Part shown: piece after piece, positions 1-5,034 of the stretch | Position numbering within the stretch: the first letter of the stretch is position 1 | How the letters are laid out: every line of letters starts with the position of its first letter | From: Leptolyngbya sp. SIO4C5 | GTDB lineage: Bacteria; Cyanobacteriota; Cyanobacteriia; Phormidesmidales; Phormidesmidaceae | Direction of reading: 5' to 3' | Assembly: GCA_010671965.1 (NCBI GenBank) | Contig: JAAHIC010000394.1 | Span: 1 to 5,053, forward strand | Length of the DNA stretch: 5,053 nt | Translations under genes and position numbers: made by a program | Notes under the pieces: model-generated | Database searches by the model: none | What the model saw: only the letters and a program-made list of their open reading frames with translations | What the model was told of the DNA's origin: nothing

Positions 1-1
1 G

Positions 2-55
2 GCCCTGCTGGATAAGGTAGGGCCTATCCGATTGCAAAAGAAAGTCAGCCGGTGA
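2..55 (+). other. Open frame entering from the window edge, ending across the next start
   Basis: From base 2 a frame is open for 17 codons (reading ALLDKVGPIRLQKKVSR) and stops at TGA 53-55. That TGA overlaps the GTG start at 52 as GTGA, the geometry of translationally coupled genes. It may be the end of the upstream, AAA+-bearing part of the R3H protein encoded next, now in a frame one base off. It could also be an unrelated coding end or chance: 17 codons is too short to identify. No similarity can be claimed from the residues themselves. Confidence 0.3.
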
Positions 56-684
56 CAGCAGAACAGCAGTACTTTGAGCAGTCGATCCGCAGCTCTATTC
101 CAGAAGACGGCTTTGCTCAGATGCAAGATGTTCTGACTACTGAGGAAACAGCGCCTAGATTTGGCCTGGAAGGAGAGGACATTGTTCAGGTTTATCCCTA
201 CGGCATTAGCCGTCATCAATTAGACCAGGTTATTAGTACCCTGCATCTGCCAGTAGCTTTGACCAAAGACTTAGACAGCTCAGATGCCGTCTTAGCGCTG
301 CGCTCTCATGTCAAAAACCACTCCAAGCTGCGTCATATTGCTAAGTCCAGGCAAATTCCTATTCAGACCGTCAAGTCAAACAGCGTGCCTCAAATTATCC
401 GAGCTTTGCAGCGTCTCCTAGATATTGAGGAACCCAATGGGCTTTCCACCGCTACGAATCTGCAACTGTTTTCACGCAACGGTTCCGATGATGAATTGGA
501 GGCTCTTGAAGAAGCCCGACTGGCAGTCGAGCAAATTGTGATTCCCAAAGGGCAGCCTGTAGAACTGCTGCCGCGCTCGGCTAAGGTACGTAAGATGCAG
601 CATGAGCTGGCCGAGCATTACCGCTTAAAGTCTTCTAGCTTTGGTGATGAGCCCAATCGCCGACTTCGCATTTATCCTGCTTAA
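52..684 (+). CDS. R3H-domain nucleic-acid-binding protein, C-terminal part of a Ycf45-like AAA+/R3H protein
   Basis: The 210 residues match from memory the C-terminal half of a cyanobacterial and plastid family (Ycf45-like) that couples an AAA+ ATPase domain to a C-terminal R3H domain thought to bind single-stranded nucleic acid. Visible here are a conserved block at about residues 46-125 (YPYGISRHQ near 48-56, LALRSHVKNH at 81-90), a helix rich in Glu/Ala at 147-161, and the R3H signature R180-x3-H184 inside RSAKVRKMQHELAEHY, ending in RLRIYPA. No Walker A or B motif is present, so the ATPase half is missing. The same frame has a TAA at 13-15, so the protein cannot be extended upstream in this frame. 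GTG at 52 is the start used here, preceded only by a loose purine stretch (AAAAGAAAG, 36-44). The gene may be a 3' piece of a frameshifted or split gene. Family assignment is firm, the true start is not. Confidence 0.75.
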   Translation: MTAEQQYFEQSIRSSIPEDGFAQMQDVLTTEETAPRFGLEGEDIVQVYPYGISRHQLDQVISTLHLPVALTKDLDSSDAVLALRSHVKNHSKLRHIAKSRQIPIQTVKSNSVPQIIRALQRLLDIEEPNGLSTATNLQLFSRNGSDDELEALEEARLAVEQIVIPKGQPVELLPRSAKVRKMQHELAEHYRLKSSSFGDEPNRRLRIYPA

Positions 685-809
685 GACTTATGCGCCAAAT
701 GCACCTTTTCCCTATGATGAGCTGCAGGATTAAGATCAGCAAAGTATCTCATTCCCAAGATAGTCTTTGAACTAAGCTATAGCCTATCCTTTATCCCATT
801 GAGGTTTTT
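685..809 (+). other. Spacer between the R3H gene and psb27
   Basis: This 125-base spacer has no convincing terminator: the nearest candidate is a three-base stem around 687-700 followed by CCTTTTCCC. No promoter with two good boxes stands out; TTGAAC at 767-772 has only a poor -10 partner. The only clear signal is the ribosome binding site GAGG at 801-804, five bases before the psb27 ATG. A psb27 promoter probably lies here, since that gene is a self-contained photosynthesis gene, but it cannot be placed by eye. Confidence 0.4.
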
Positions 810-1226
810 ATGAGAAAGATTTTTTCATGCCTATTTGCCCTCGTTTTAGCCTTTTCAATTGGCTTAACAGGGTGTAGCGCTGCCGATACAACTGCTAGCT
901 CAAGTGATGGCCTGACTGGCAACTACCAGCAGGACACGCTAGCGCTCATCAGCAGCCTAAGAGAAGCGATTAGCGCCCCGGCTGATGCTCCCGATAAGAT
1001 GGCAACTGAAGCAGAAGCCAAGAAGATGATTAATACCTTTGCTTCACGCTATCGCCGCGACAACTCAGTTGCAGCTCTCAGCTCTTTTACAACCGTTCGC
1101 ACCGCGCTTAACGCTTTGGCCGGTCACTACAGCTCCTACCCCAATCGGCCCATCCCCGAAAAGCTAAAAAACCGATTAGAGCAAGAATTTAAGCAGGCAG
1201 AAGCAGCTCTCAGACGAGAATCTTAG
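810..1226 (+). CDS. psb27: Photosystem II assembly lipoprotein Psb27
   Basis: Psb27 is a lumenal lipoprotein that binds the CP43 side of immature photosystem II. It helps the manganese cluster to be built or repaired before the extrinsic subunits bind. The 138-residue product is of family length. Residues 1-21 form a lipoprotein signal peptide: R2-K3, a hydrophobic core, then the lipobox L19-T20-G21-C22, so C22 should be the lipidated first residue of the mature protein. A Ser/Thr/Ala-rich tether (about 23-35) leads into the four-helix domain, with the family-typical stretches GNYQQDTLALISSLREAI, NTFASRYRRD, LAGHYSSYPNRPIPEKLK and a C-terminal charged helix. GAGG at 801-804 supports ATG 810. 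A perfect hairpin terminator follows 19 bases after the stop, so psb27 looks transcriptionally separate from the ribosomal genes downstream. Confidence 0.95.
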   Translation: MRKIFSCLFALVLAFSIGLTGCSAADTTASSSDGLTGNYQQDTLALISSLREAISAPADAPDKMATEAEAKKMINTFASRYRRDNSVAALSSFTTVRTALNALAGHYSSYPNRPIPEKLKNRLEQEFKQAEAALRRES

Positions 1227-1244
1227 CCGCTTTAATAGCCTTCC

Positions 1245-1275
1245 AAGCTCGCTGTATGAATGCAGCGAGCTTTTT
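1245..1275 (+). terminator. Intrinsic terminator of psb27
   Basis: AAGCTCGCTG (1245-1254) and CAGCGAGCTT (1263-1272) form a perfect 10-base-pair stem around the 8-base loop TATGAATG, with a U-G pair possible at the loop base. The stem ends in a T-run (1271-1275) and is followed by AT-rich sequence. This is the best terminator in the window and separates psb27 from the alpha ribosomal cluster. Confidence 0.9.
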
Positions 1276-1300
1276 AATAAATTTATGGCTGTAATCTAAT

Positions 1301-1330
1301 TTGACGAATTGGCAATCAATTTAGTAGGAT
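1301..1330 (+). promoter_or_regulatory. Sigma70-type promoter of the rpmJ-rpsM cluster
   Basis: TTGACG (1301-1306, five of six consensus bases) and TAGGAT (1325-1330, four of six, with the key TA...T) are 18 bases apart. Transcription would start near 1337, about 28 bases before rpmJ. The promoter lies directly after the psb27 terminator, which fits a fresh transcription unit. An inverted repeat, AATTG (1307-1311) and CAATT (1317-1321), fills most of the spacer and could be an operator or chance. Confidence 0.7.
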
Positions 1331-1364
1331 AGTCATTCTGTAGTAAAGTGCGAAAATTCTGGAC

Positions 1365-1478
1365 ATGAAAGTCCGTCCGTCTGTTCGAAGAATGTGCGAA
1401 AAATGCCGCGTCATTCGTCGTCGTGGTCGCGTTATGGTTATTTGTTCTAACCCGAAGCACAAGCAGCGTCAGGGTTAG
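1365..1478 (+). CDS. rpmJ: 50S ribosomal protein L36
   Basis: The 37-residue product begins [14 protein letters not shown] and ends KHKQRQG, the standard short L36 of bacteria and plastids. L36 is a zinc-ribbon protein of the large subunit that stabilises 23S rRNA. The four zinc ligands are intact: C11, C14, C27 and H32 (C-x2-C-x12-C-x4-H), so this is the zinc-binding paralogue type. The gene is very basic, with RRRGR at 18-22. There is no good Shine-Dalgarno sequence (only GG at 1361-1362, too close to the ATG), which is common in cyanobacteria. It is the first gene of the transcription unit here, whereas in many cyanobacteria infA comes directly before it. rpsM follows after 94 bases. Confidence 0.96.
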   Translation: MKVRPSVRRMCEKCRVIRRRGRVMVICSNPKHKQRQG

Positions 1479-1520
1479 TAACTTTTTCTTTTTGGTTTTC
1501 AAGTCTAGAAAATTTGCTTT

Positions 1521-1550
1521 GAGGTCATAGCACCTCGTTAAGGTAACGGT
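1521..1550 (+). repeat. Two competing inverted repeats in the rpsM leader
   Basis: GAGGT (1521-1525) pairs with ACCTC (1532-1536) around a 6-base loop. The same ACC can instead pair downstream: ACC-tc-GTTA (1532-1540, with two bulged bases) faces TAACGGT (1544-1550) around AGG. The two stems share bases 1532-1536 and cannot both form. They lie 10 bases before the GGGAGA ribosome binding site of rpsM. In E. coli a structured leader at this gene is the S4 repression site of the alpha operon; no similarity to that pseudoknot is evident here. Confidence 0.4.
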
Positions 1551-1572
1551 TCAATTTTTGGGAGATTAACCT

Positions 1573-1947
1573 GTGGCACGGATAGCTGGCGTTGACCTTC
1601 CACGGGATAAACGCATCGAGATTGGGTTGACATACATTTACGGAATTGGCCTGAGTCGTTCTCAGGAAGTCTTGGCCAAGACTGGGGTTAATCCTGATAT
1701 CAGAGTCAAAGAGCTGAGCGACGAAGACGTTGCGAAACTGAGAGAAACAGTTGAGAACGACTATCAGATAGAGGGAGATCTCAGGCGCTGGGAAAACATG
1801 AACATCAAGCGCCTGATGGATATTGGCGCTTATCGAGGTCGTCGTCATCGGGCTGGGCTACCTGTTCGGGGACAGCGGACTCGCACCAACGCCCGCACAC
1901 GCCGAGGTGCTCGCCGCACGGTTGCGGGTAAGAAGAAAGCGAAGTAG
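1573..1947 (+). CDS. rpsM: 30S ribosomal protein S13
   Basis: S13 lies in the head of the small subunit, contacts 16S rRNA and the P-site tRNA, and forms bridges to the large subunit. The 124-residue product is full length. It opens with the family block [20 protein letters not shown], has the helix-turn-helix-like YGIGLSRSQ region near 23-31, the [20 protein letters not shown] block at about 68-87, and the arginine-rich [21 protein letters not shown] segment followed by a lysine-rich tail (GKKKAK) that reaches towards the tRNAs. The start is GTG at 1573, supported by GGGAGA (1560-1565) seven bases upstream and by the conserved residues directly after it. It is followed by an unusually wide 204-base spacer with a terminator-like hairpin rather than closely by rpsK. 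Confidence 0.98.
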   Translation: MARIAGVDLPRDKRIEIGLTYIYGIGLSRSQEVLAKTGVNPDIRVKELSDEDVAKLRETVENDYQIEGDLRRWENMNIKRLMDIGAYRGRRHRAGLPVRGQRTRTNARTRRGARRTVAGKKKAK

Positions 1948-1967
1948 GGCTGGTTAATCTCTCTTTT

Positions 1968-2011
1968 TTGCTGACCGAAAAGCGCTGCTGTATAAGTCAG
2001 CAATTTTTTTT
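1968..2011 (+). terminator. Terminator or attenuator between rpsM and rpsK
   Basis: TTGCTGAC (1968-1975) and GTCAGCAA (1996-2003) form a perfect 8-base-pair stem, followed immediately by eight T residues (2004-2011). The loop is 20 bases and can fold a little further (AGC/GCT). This has the form of a rho-independent terminator 20 bases after the rpsM stop, inside a cluster usually read as one operon. It may end an rpmJ-rpsM transcript or act as a partial attenuator. The sequence alone does not tell how efficient it is. Confidence 0.7.
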
Positions 2012-2012
2012 G

Positions 2013-2037
2013 AGACTGCTGGCAAATCAGCTTGTCT
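2013..2037 (+). repeat. Second hairpin after the rpsM terminator
   Basis: AGAC-t-GCTG (2013-2021) faces CAGC-tt-GTCT (2028-2037), giving eight base pairs with a small internal mismatch and a 6-base loop. No T-run follows. Its TCAGC (2027-2031) is the same pentamer as in the right arm of the terminator at 1997-2001, so it could pair with GCTGA at 1970-1974 instead. An alternative fold that prevents the terminator is therefore possible on paper. Confidence 0.4.
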
Positions 2038-2067
2038 GGCCTTAATGGCTCACTGAGATTTCTAAAT

Positions 2068-2097
2068 TTGGCAACTACTTGCGTTCAGCTCTACTAA
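2068..2097 (+). promoter_or_regulatory. Possible promoter of rpsK
   Basis: TTGGCA (2068-2073) and TACTAA (2092-2097) are 18 bases apart, between the terminator-like hairpin and rpsK. The -35 is good but the -10 matches only three of six bases, so this is a weak call helped by its position. If used, transcription would start about 45-50 bases before rpsK, close to a 5-base-pair hairpin (TGGGT 2099-2103 with ACCCA 2112-2116). Confidence 0.35.
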
Positions 2098-2151
2098 ATG
2101 GGTCGCTCAGCACCCAGTCATTCTCATCGATTCACTTAGGTTTTAACTGTT

Positions 2152-2544
2152 ATGGCGAAACCCACCAAAAAGTCAGGCGCTCGGAAGCAAAGAAAGAATA
2201 TTCCCAGCGGCGTAGCTCATATTCAATCCACGTTTAACAACACAATTGTAACTATCACCGACACTAACGGTGAAACTGTATCCTGGGCCTCAGCTGGTTC
2301 TAGCGGCTTCAAAGGAGCTAAGAAAGGCACTCCCTTTGCCGCTCAGACCGCAGCGGATGGCGCTGCCCGCCGAGCGATGGATCAGGGAATGCGGCAAATT
2401 GAGGTGATGGTGAGTGGTCCTGGGGCTGGTCGAGAAACTGCTATCCGAGCTTTGCAAGGAGCTGGTTTGGAAATTACTTTGATCCGCGATGTGACGCCGA
2501 TTCCTCACAATGGTTGTCGTCCCCCCAAGCGCCGTCGGGTTTAG
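2152..2544 (+). CDS. rpsK: 30S ribosomal protein S11
   Basis: S11 sits on the platform of the small subunit and helps form the site for mRNA and the Shine-Dalgarno helix. The 130-residue product is full length. After a basic, disordered N-terminus ([14 protein letters not shown]) come the family blocks [21 protein letters not shown] (about 21-40), [19 protein letters not shown] (about 47-65), [21 protein letters not shown] (about 85-105) and the invariant end [19 protein letters not shown] 2152 is chosen from the conserved N-terminus; the ribosome binding site is poor (AGG at 2138-2140, 11 bases away). It is separated from rpsM by 204 bases and from rpoA by 151 bases, both wide for this cluster, so it may be transcribed or translated somewhat separately. 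Confidence 0.98.
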   Translation: MAKPTKKSGARKQRKNIPSGVAHIQSTFNNTIVTITDTNGETVSWASAGSSGFKGAKKGTPFAAQTAADGAARRAMDQGMRQIEVMVSGPGAGRETAIRALQGAGLEITLIRDVTPIPHNGCRPPKRRRV

Positions 2545-2648
2545 AAAAAGGCTTTTGCCGATAGCGGGCAGGAACAGGGGGTAGAAGCTTGGGCGGCCAT
2601 TTAGCAGCCTGAAGGTTCTAGATTTTAAATTAAAAGCCTAGTCAAATT

Positions 2649-2669
2649 TCTAACAGGTTACGTGTTAGA
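2649..2669 (+). repeat. Hairpin just upstream of the rpoA ribosome binding site
   Basis: TCTAACA (2649-2655) and TGTTAGA (2663-2669) form a perfect 7-base-pair stem with the loop GGTTACG. It ends 14 bases before the strong ribosome binding site of rpoA and has no T-run, so it is not a terminator. It may be an operator-like palindrome or a leader structure; no known motif is recognised. Confidence 0.45.
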
Positions 2670-2682
2670 GCTGCAAGGAAAA

Positions 2683-2689
2683 GGGAGGT
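2683..2689 (+). promoter_or_regulatory. Strong ribosome binding site of rpoA
   Basis: GGGAGGT (2683-2689) is close to a full complement of the 16S rRNA 3' end and lies six bases before ATG 2696. It is the strongest Shine-Dalgarno sequence in the window and fixes the rpoA start. Confidence 0.85.
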
Positions 2690-2695
2690 TGCGCC

Positions 2696-3643
2696 ATGGC
2701 ACAGTTTCAGGTTGAGTGCGTAGAGTCAATTATTGAAGACGATAACGGTCAGTATAGCCAGTTCGTTATTGAGCCTTTAGAAAGGAGTCAAGGTACCACG
2801 GTTGGCAATGCACTCCGCCGAGTTTTGCTGTCTAATTTAGAAGGGGCGGCTATTACTGCGGTGCGAATTGCTGGGGCAACCCATGAATTCTCAACGATTC
2901 CGGGCGTTCGAGAGGATGTCTTAGACATTCTGTTGAATATGAAAGAGGTCGTTTTAAGCAGCTATTCAAATCAGCCTTTGATTGGCCGTGCTATCGTGCA
3001 TGGGCCAGCGGCAGTCACTTCAGATGACTTTGATTTACCAGCCGATGCCGAGCTGATCAATCCCGATCACTACATTGCAACCGTTGCCGAAGGCCACACT
3101 TTGGAGATGGAATTCAAGGTGGAGAAGGGGCGCGGCTACCGGGCGATTGATCGCTCTCGTGACGATGCAGCGGCGCTAGACTTCATGCAGATAGATGCGA
3201 TCTTCATGCCCGTCCGCAAGGTCAACTACACGGTTGAAGATGCGATGGTGGCAGGTTCGCTGGAAAAAGACCGTTTGGTCATGGATATTTGGACTAATGG
3301 TAGTCTGACACCTCAGGAAGCCATGAGTCAGGCCGCAGCAATTCTAGTGGATTTGTTTAATCCTTTGAAGGATGTGACGCTAGAGCCTTCCCAAGAGGAA
3401 GAAAAAGAGAGCGAAGATCCGACTAACCAAATCCCGATTGAAGAGCTGCAGCTTTCAGTGCGGGCCTACAATTGCCTGAAGCGAGCCCAGATTAACTCTG
3501 TTTCAGACTTGCTGGACTACAGCCAGGAAGATTTGTTAGAGATCAAAAACTTCGGCCAAAAGTCTGCCGAGGAAGTTATTGAAGCTCTACAGGTTCGATT
3601 GGGTATTACGCTACCCCTAGAAAAACCTGCTAAATCTTCTTGA
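2696..3643 (+). CDS. rpoA: DNA-directed RNA polymerase subunit alpha
   Basis: RpoA dimerises to start RNA polymerase assembly, and its C-terminal domain binds UP-element DNA and activators. The 315 residues have the usual two-domain form. The N-terminal domain (about 1-230) carries the dimerisation and assembly block FVIEPLERSQGTTVGNALRR (about 23-42) and the IPGVREDVLDILLNMKEV block (about 68-85). An acidic linker (about 231-245, PSQEEEKESED) follows. The C-terminal domain (about 246-305) has two helix-hairpin-helix units; R256 in LSVRAYNCLK corresponds by my alignment to the DNA-contacting R265 of E. coli, and NFGQKSAEEV (285-294) is the second conserved turn. The tail is short and lacks extra domains. 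Start and ribosome binding site are clear. It is followed by terminator-like hairpins before rplQ. Confidence 0.98.
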   Translation: MAQFQVECVESIIEDDNGQYSQFVIEPLERSQGTTVGNALRRVLLSNLEGAAITAVRIAGATHEFSTIPGVREDVLDILLNMKEVVLSSYSNQPLIGRAIVHGPAAVTSDDFDLPADAELINPDHYIATVAEGHTLEMEFKVEKGRGYRAIDRSRDDAAALDFMQIDAIFMPVRKVNYTVEDAMVAGSLEKDRLVMDIWTNGSLTPQEAMSQAAAILVDLFNPLKDVTLEPSQEEEKESEDPTNQIPIEELQLSVRAYNCLKRAQINSVSDLLDYSQEDLLEIKNFGQKSAEEVIEALQVRLGITLPLEKPAKSS

Positions 3644-3656
3644 TTTTCAAGCTTTT

Positions 3657-3690
3657 GCCCCTTCGTGCAGTTTGAGCTGAAGGGGCTTTT
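3657..3690 (+). terminator. Terminator-like hairpin after rpoA
   Basis: GCCCCTTC (3657-3664) and GAAGGGGC (3679-3686) make a perfect, GC-rich 8-base-pair stem with a 14-base loop, followed by TTTT (3687-3690) and then CCC. The stem is strong but the T-run short. GGG at 3683-3685 could pair instead with CCC at 3691-3693, a competing small hairpin. It begins 13 bases after the rpoA stop and may reduce readthrough into rplQ. Confidence 0.6.
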
Positions 3691-3693
3691 CCC

Positions 3694-3719
3694 GAAGCCG
3701 ATAGTAGCGCTTCTTTTTT
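3694..3719 (+). terminator. Second, weaker terminator-like hairpin before rplQ
   Basis: GAAGC (3694-3698) and GCTTC (3709-3713) form a 5-base-pair stem around a 10-base loop, followed by six T residues (3714-3719). The stem is short, so alone it would be weak. It stands seven bases after the T-run of the previous hairpin, giving a tandem arrangement. Confidence 0.4.
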
Positions 3720-3747
3720 AGTGTTGATTTTCCTAAAGTGAGCCATT

Positions 3748-4098
3748 ATGCGTCATCGTCGTCGTATTCCCAAGCTTGGCAAGCCTGCCGACCAGCGTAA
3801 AGCCCTTCTGCGATCGCTGACCACCGAACTAATTCGGCATGGTCGGATTAAGACCACAAAAACTCGGGCGAAGGCCGTTCGCTCTGAAGCTGAGCGGATG
3901 ATTACCTTAGCTAAAGAGGGATCTTTGGCAGCCCGCCGTCAGGCAATGGGCTATCTCTATGACAAGCAGCTCGTTCACGCCCTGTTTGATCAGGTGCCAG
4001 AGCGCTACAGCGATCGCCAAGGCGGCTATACCCGCATCGCCCGCACGGTTCGCCGTCGGGGAGATAACGCTGAAATGGCCGTCATTGAGCTTACCTAG
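3748..4098 (+). CDS. rplQ: 50S ribosomal protein L17
   Basis: L17 lies near the exit of the peptide tunnel in the large subunit. The 116-residue product is the normal bacterial length. It starts [24 protein letters not shown], close to the family's MRHR...LGR...HR..LLRNL pattern, continues with [18 protein letters not shown] (about 28-45) and [17 protein letters not shown] (about 50-66), and ends in a [24 protein letters not shown] block that is the family's C-terminal signature. ATG 3748 has a moderate ribosome binding site (AAAGTGAG, 3735-3742). Two HIP1 palindromes lie within the gene (3810-3817 and 4010-4017). truA begins only 19 bases after the stop, so the two are very probably co-transcribed. 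Confidence 0.98.
   Translation: MRHRRRIPKLGKPADQRKALLRSLTTELIRHGRIKTTKTRAKAVRSEAERMITLAKEGSLAARRQAMGYLYDKQLVHALFDQVPERYSDRQGGYTRIARTVRRRGDNAEMAVIELT
3810..3817. repeat. HIP1 palindrome GCGATCGC in rplQ
   Basis: The octamer GCGATCGC is a highly iterated palindrome in many cyanobacterial genomes. Here it falls inside the coding region over Leu-Arg-Ser-Leu codons. Confidence 0.9.
4010..4017. repeat. HIP1 palindrome GCGATCGC in rplQ (second copy)
   Basis: A second GCGATCGC in the same gene, 200 bases after the first, over Ser-Asp-Arg codons. It sits in a different codon phase from the first copy, so the repeat is not due to a repeated peptide. Confidence 0.9.
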
Positions 4099-4117
4099 GG
4101 AAGTTAAAACAGTCAGG

Positions 4118-4999
4118 ATGTCGGCAACCCCAGACAGCATTGGTCAGCAAATTCAATCCGAGCGCAGTGGTCGCTGGGATCAGACACAGCGCATTGCTCT
4201 GGTGATTCAGTATGTAGGCACCCATTTTCATGGCTGGCAGCGGCAGCTCAACCAGCGAACTGTTCAGGGAGACATTGAGCAGGTTTTACGAGAGGTGCTG
4301 GGCTACCAGGTGACTTTACACGGCGCGGGACGTACCGATGCAGGCGTCCACGCAGCAGCTCAGGTTGCTCACTTTGACGCCCCCCAGGTTATTCCGGCAG
4401 CTCGCTGGGCGGCCATCCTAAATCATCGCCTACCGGCAGATATTACTGTGCGCGCCTCGGCTCAGGTTGACGGTGACTGGCACGCCCAGTTTTCGGCCCA
4501 GTGGCGACGCTACCGGTATACGCTTTATACTGATTCTCGCCCTAACCTGTTTATCAGTCCCTATGCTTGGCACTACTATTACCAGCCTTTGGATGCAGCT
4601 TTAATTCAGTCGGCCCTGTCACCCTTAGTGGGCAAGCACGATCTGACAGCTTTTCATCGGGCAGGGTCAGGCCGCGCCCATTCTTGGGTAGAAGTTCAGG
4701 CAGCAGAATGCTATCGGCGCAATAGCCTTCTGTACGTCGAATTGCAGGCCAGCGGATTTCTCTATGGCATGGTGCGGCTCATTGTAGGGCTGATTGTGCA
4801 GGTAGGACAAGGCCAGCGATCGCCCGAAAGCTTCACTCAGCTATGGATGACGAAGCGGCGTGACTTAGTCAAGTATTCTGCCCCAGCTCAGGGACTTTGT
4901 CTGCTGAGGGTAGGTTATCCTAAGTTTCCCTTTGCGCCTGAAGTTTGGTTTGATACCCAGCCCCTGCTGTCTTTAACCTCTGTACCCACAGCAGTCTAG
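4118..4999 (+). CDS. truA: tRNA pseudouridine(38-40) synthase TruA
   Basis: TruA turns uridines 38, 39 and 40 in the anticodon arm of many tRNAs into pseudouridine, which supports accurate decoding. With the start at ATG 4118 the product is 293 residues, slightly above the bacterial norm because of a variable N-terminal extension of about 24 residues before the core RIALVIQYVGTHFHGWQRQ (25-43). The catalytic aspartate is D74 in GAGRTDAGVHA (69-79), followed by QVAHFD. Later family blocks include LPADITV, AQFSAQWRRYRYTLY (matching the usual F.AR...Y.Y) and the C-terminal FLYGMVRLIVGLIVQVGQG, near the end of the fold. The frame stays open upstream into rplQ, but those residues do not resemble TruA and would overlap rplQ, so ATG 4118 is preferred. 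Its ribosome binding site is poor (GGGAAG 4098-4103, 14 bases away), which may mean coupling to rplQ translation. Confidence 0.95.
   Translation: MSATPDSIGQQIQSERSGRWDQTQRIALVIQYVGTHFHGWQRQLNQRTVQGDIEQVLREVLGYQVTLHGAGRTDAGVHAAAQVAHFDAPQVIPAARWAAILNHRLPADITVRASAQVDGDWHAQFSAQWRRYRYTLYTDSRPNLFISPYAWHYYYQPLDAALIQSALSPLVGKHDLTAFHRAGSGRAHSWVEVQAAECYRRNSLLYVELQASGFLYGMVRLIVGLIVQVGQGQRSPESFTQLWMTKRRDLVKYSAPAQGLCLLRVGYPKFPFAPEVWFDTQPLLSLTSVPTAV
4816..4823. repeat. HIP1 palindrome GCGATCGC in truA
   Basis: Third GCGATCGC of the window, near the 3' end of truA. None is seen before base 3800. Confidence 0.9.
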
Positions 5000-5034
5000 C
5001 TTTACTACCTCGTCTGACTATAAACACCATACTC

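Noticed and set aside
36..44. Programmed -1 ribosomal frameshift at AAAAGAAAG
   Set aside because: The bases do not form a canonical X-XXY-YYZ slippery heptamer in the incoming frame, and no downstream stem was found; a split or mutated gene is simpler.
767..795. psb27 promoter TTGAAC-17-TTTATC
   Set aside because: The -10 matches only three bases, and the predicted start would fall in or next to the GAGG ribosome binding site.
1335..1361. Direct repeat ATTCTG (1335-1340 and 1356-1361) in the rpmJ leader, 21 bases apart
   Set aside because: A single pair of six-base repeats is readily expected by chance.
1483..1500. T-rich tract after rpmJ as a terminator
   Set aside because: No stable stem precedes it; only GTTA/TAAC with a loop too small to form.
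1296..1848. Minus-strand open frames opposite rpmJ and rpsM
   Set aside because: They are antisense shadows of well-recognised ribosomal genes, of low complexity and without family features.
2290..2508. Minus-strand open frame opposite rpsK
   Set aside because: It is a shadow of the rpsK coding sequence with a Ser/Arg-rich product and no ribosome binding site of note.
3959..4117. A longer TruA with a start inside rplQ
   Set aside because: The extra 53 residues do not resemble TruA and overlap rplQ coding sequence in another frame; ATG 4118 gives a normal family length.
3907..4140. Minus-strand open frame opposite rplQ and the truA start
   Set aside because: It is antisense to a clear rplQ; the product has no recognisable motif.
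5019..5024. TATAAA as the -10 box of an rplM promoter
   Set aside because: It has no -35 partner at 16-18 bases and lies only about ten bases before the rplM ATG, leaving almost no leader.
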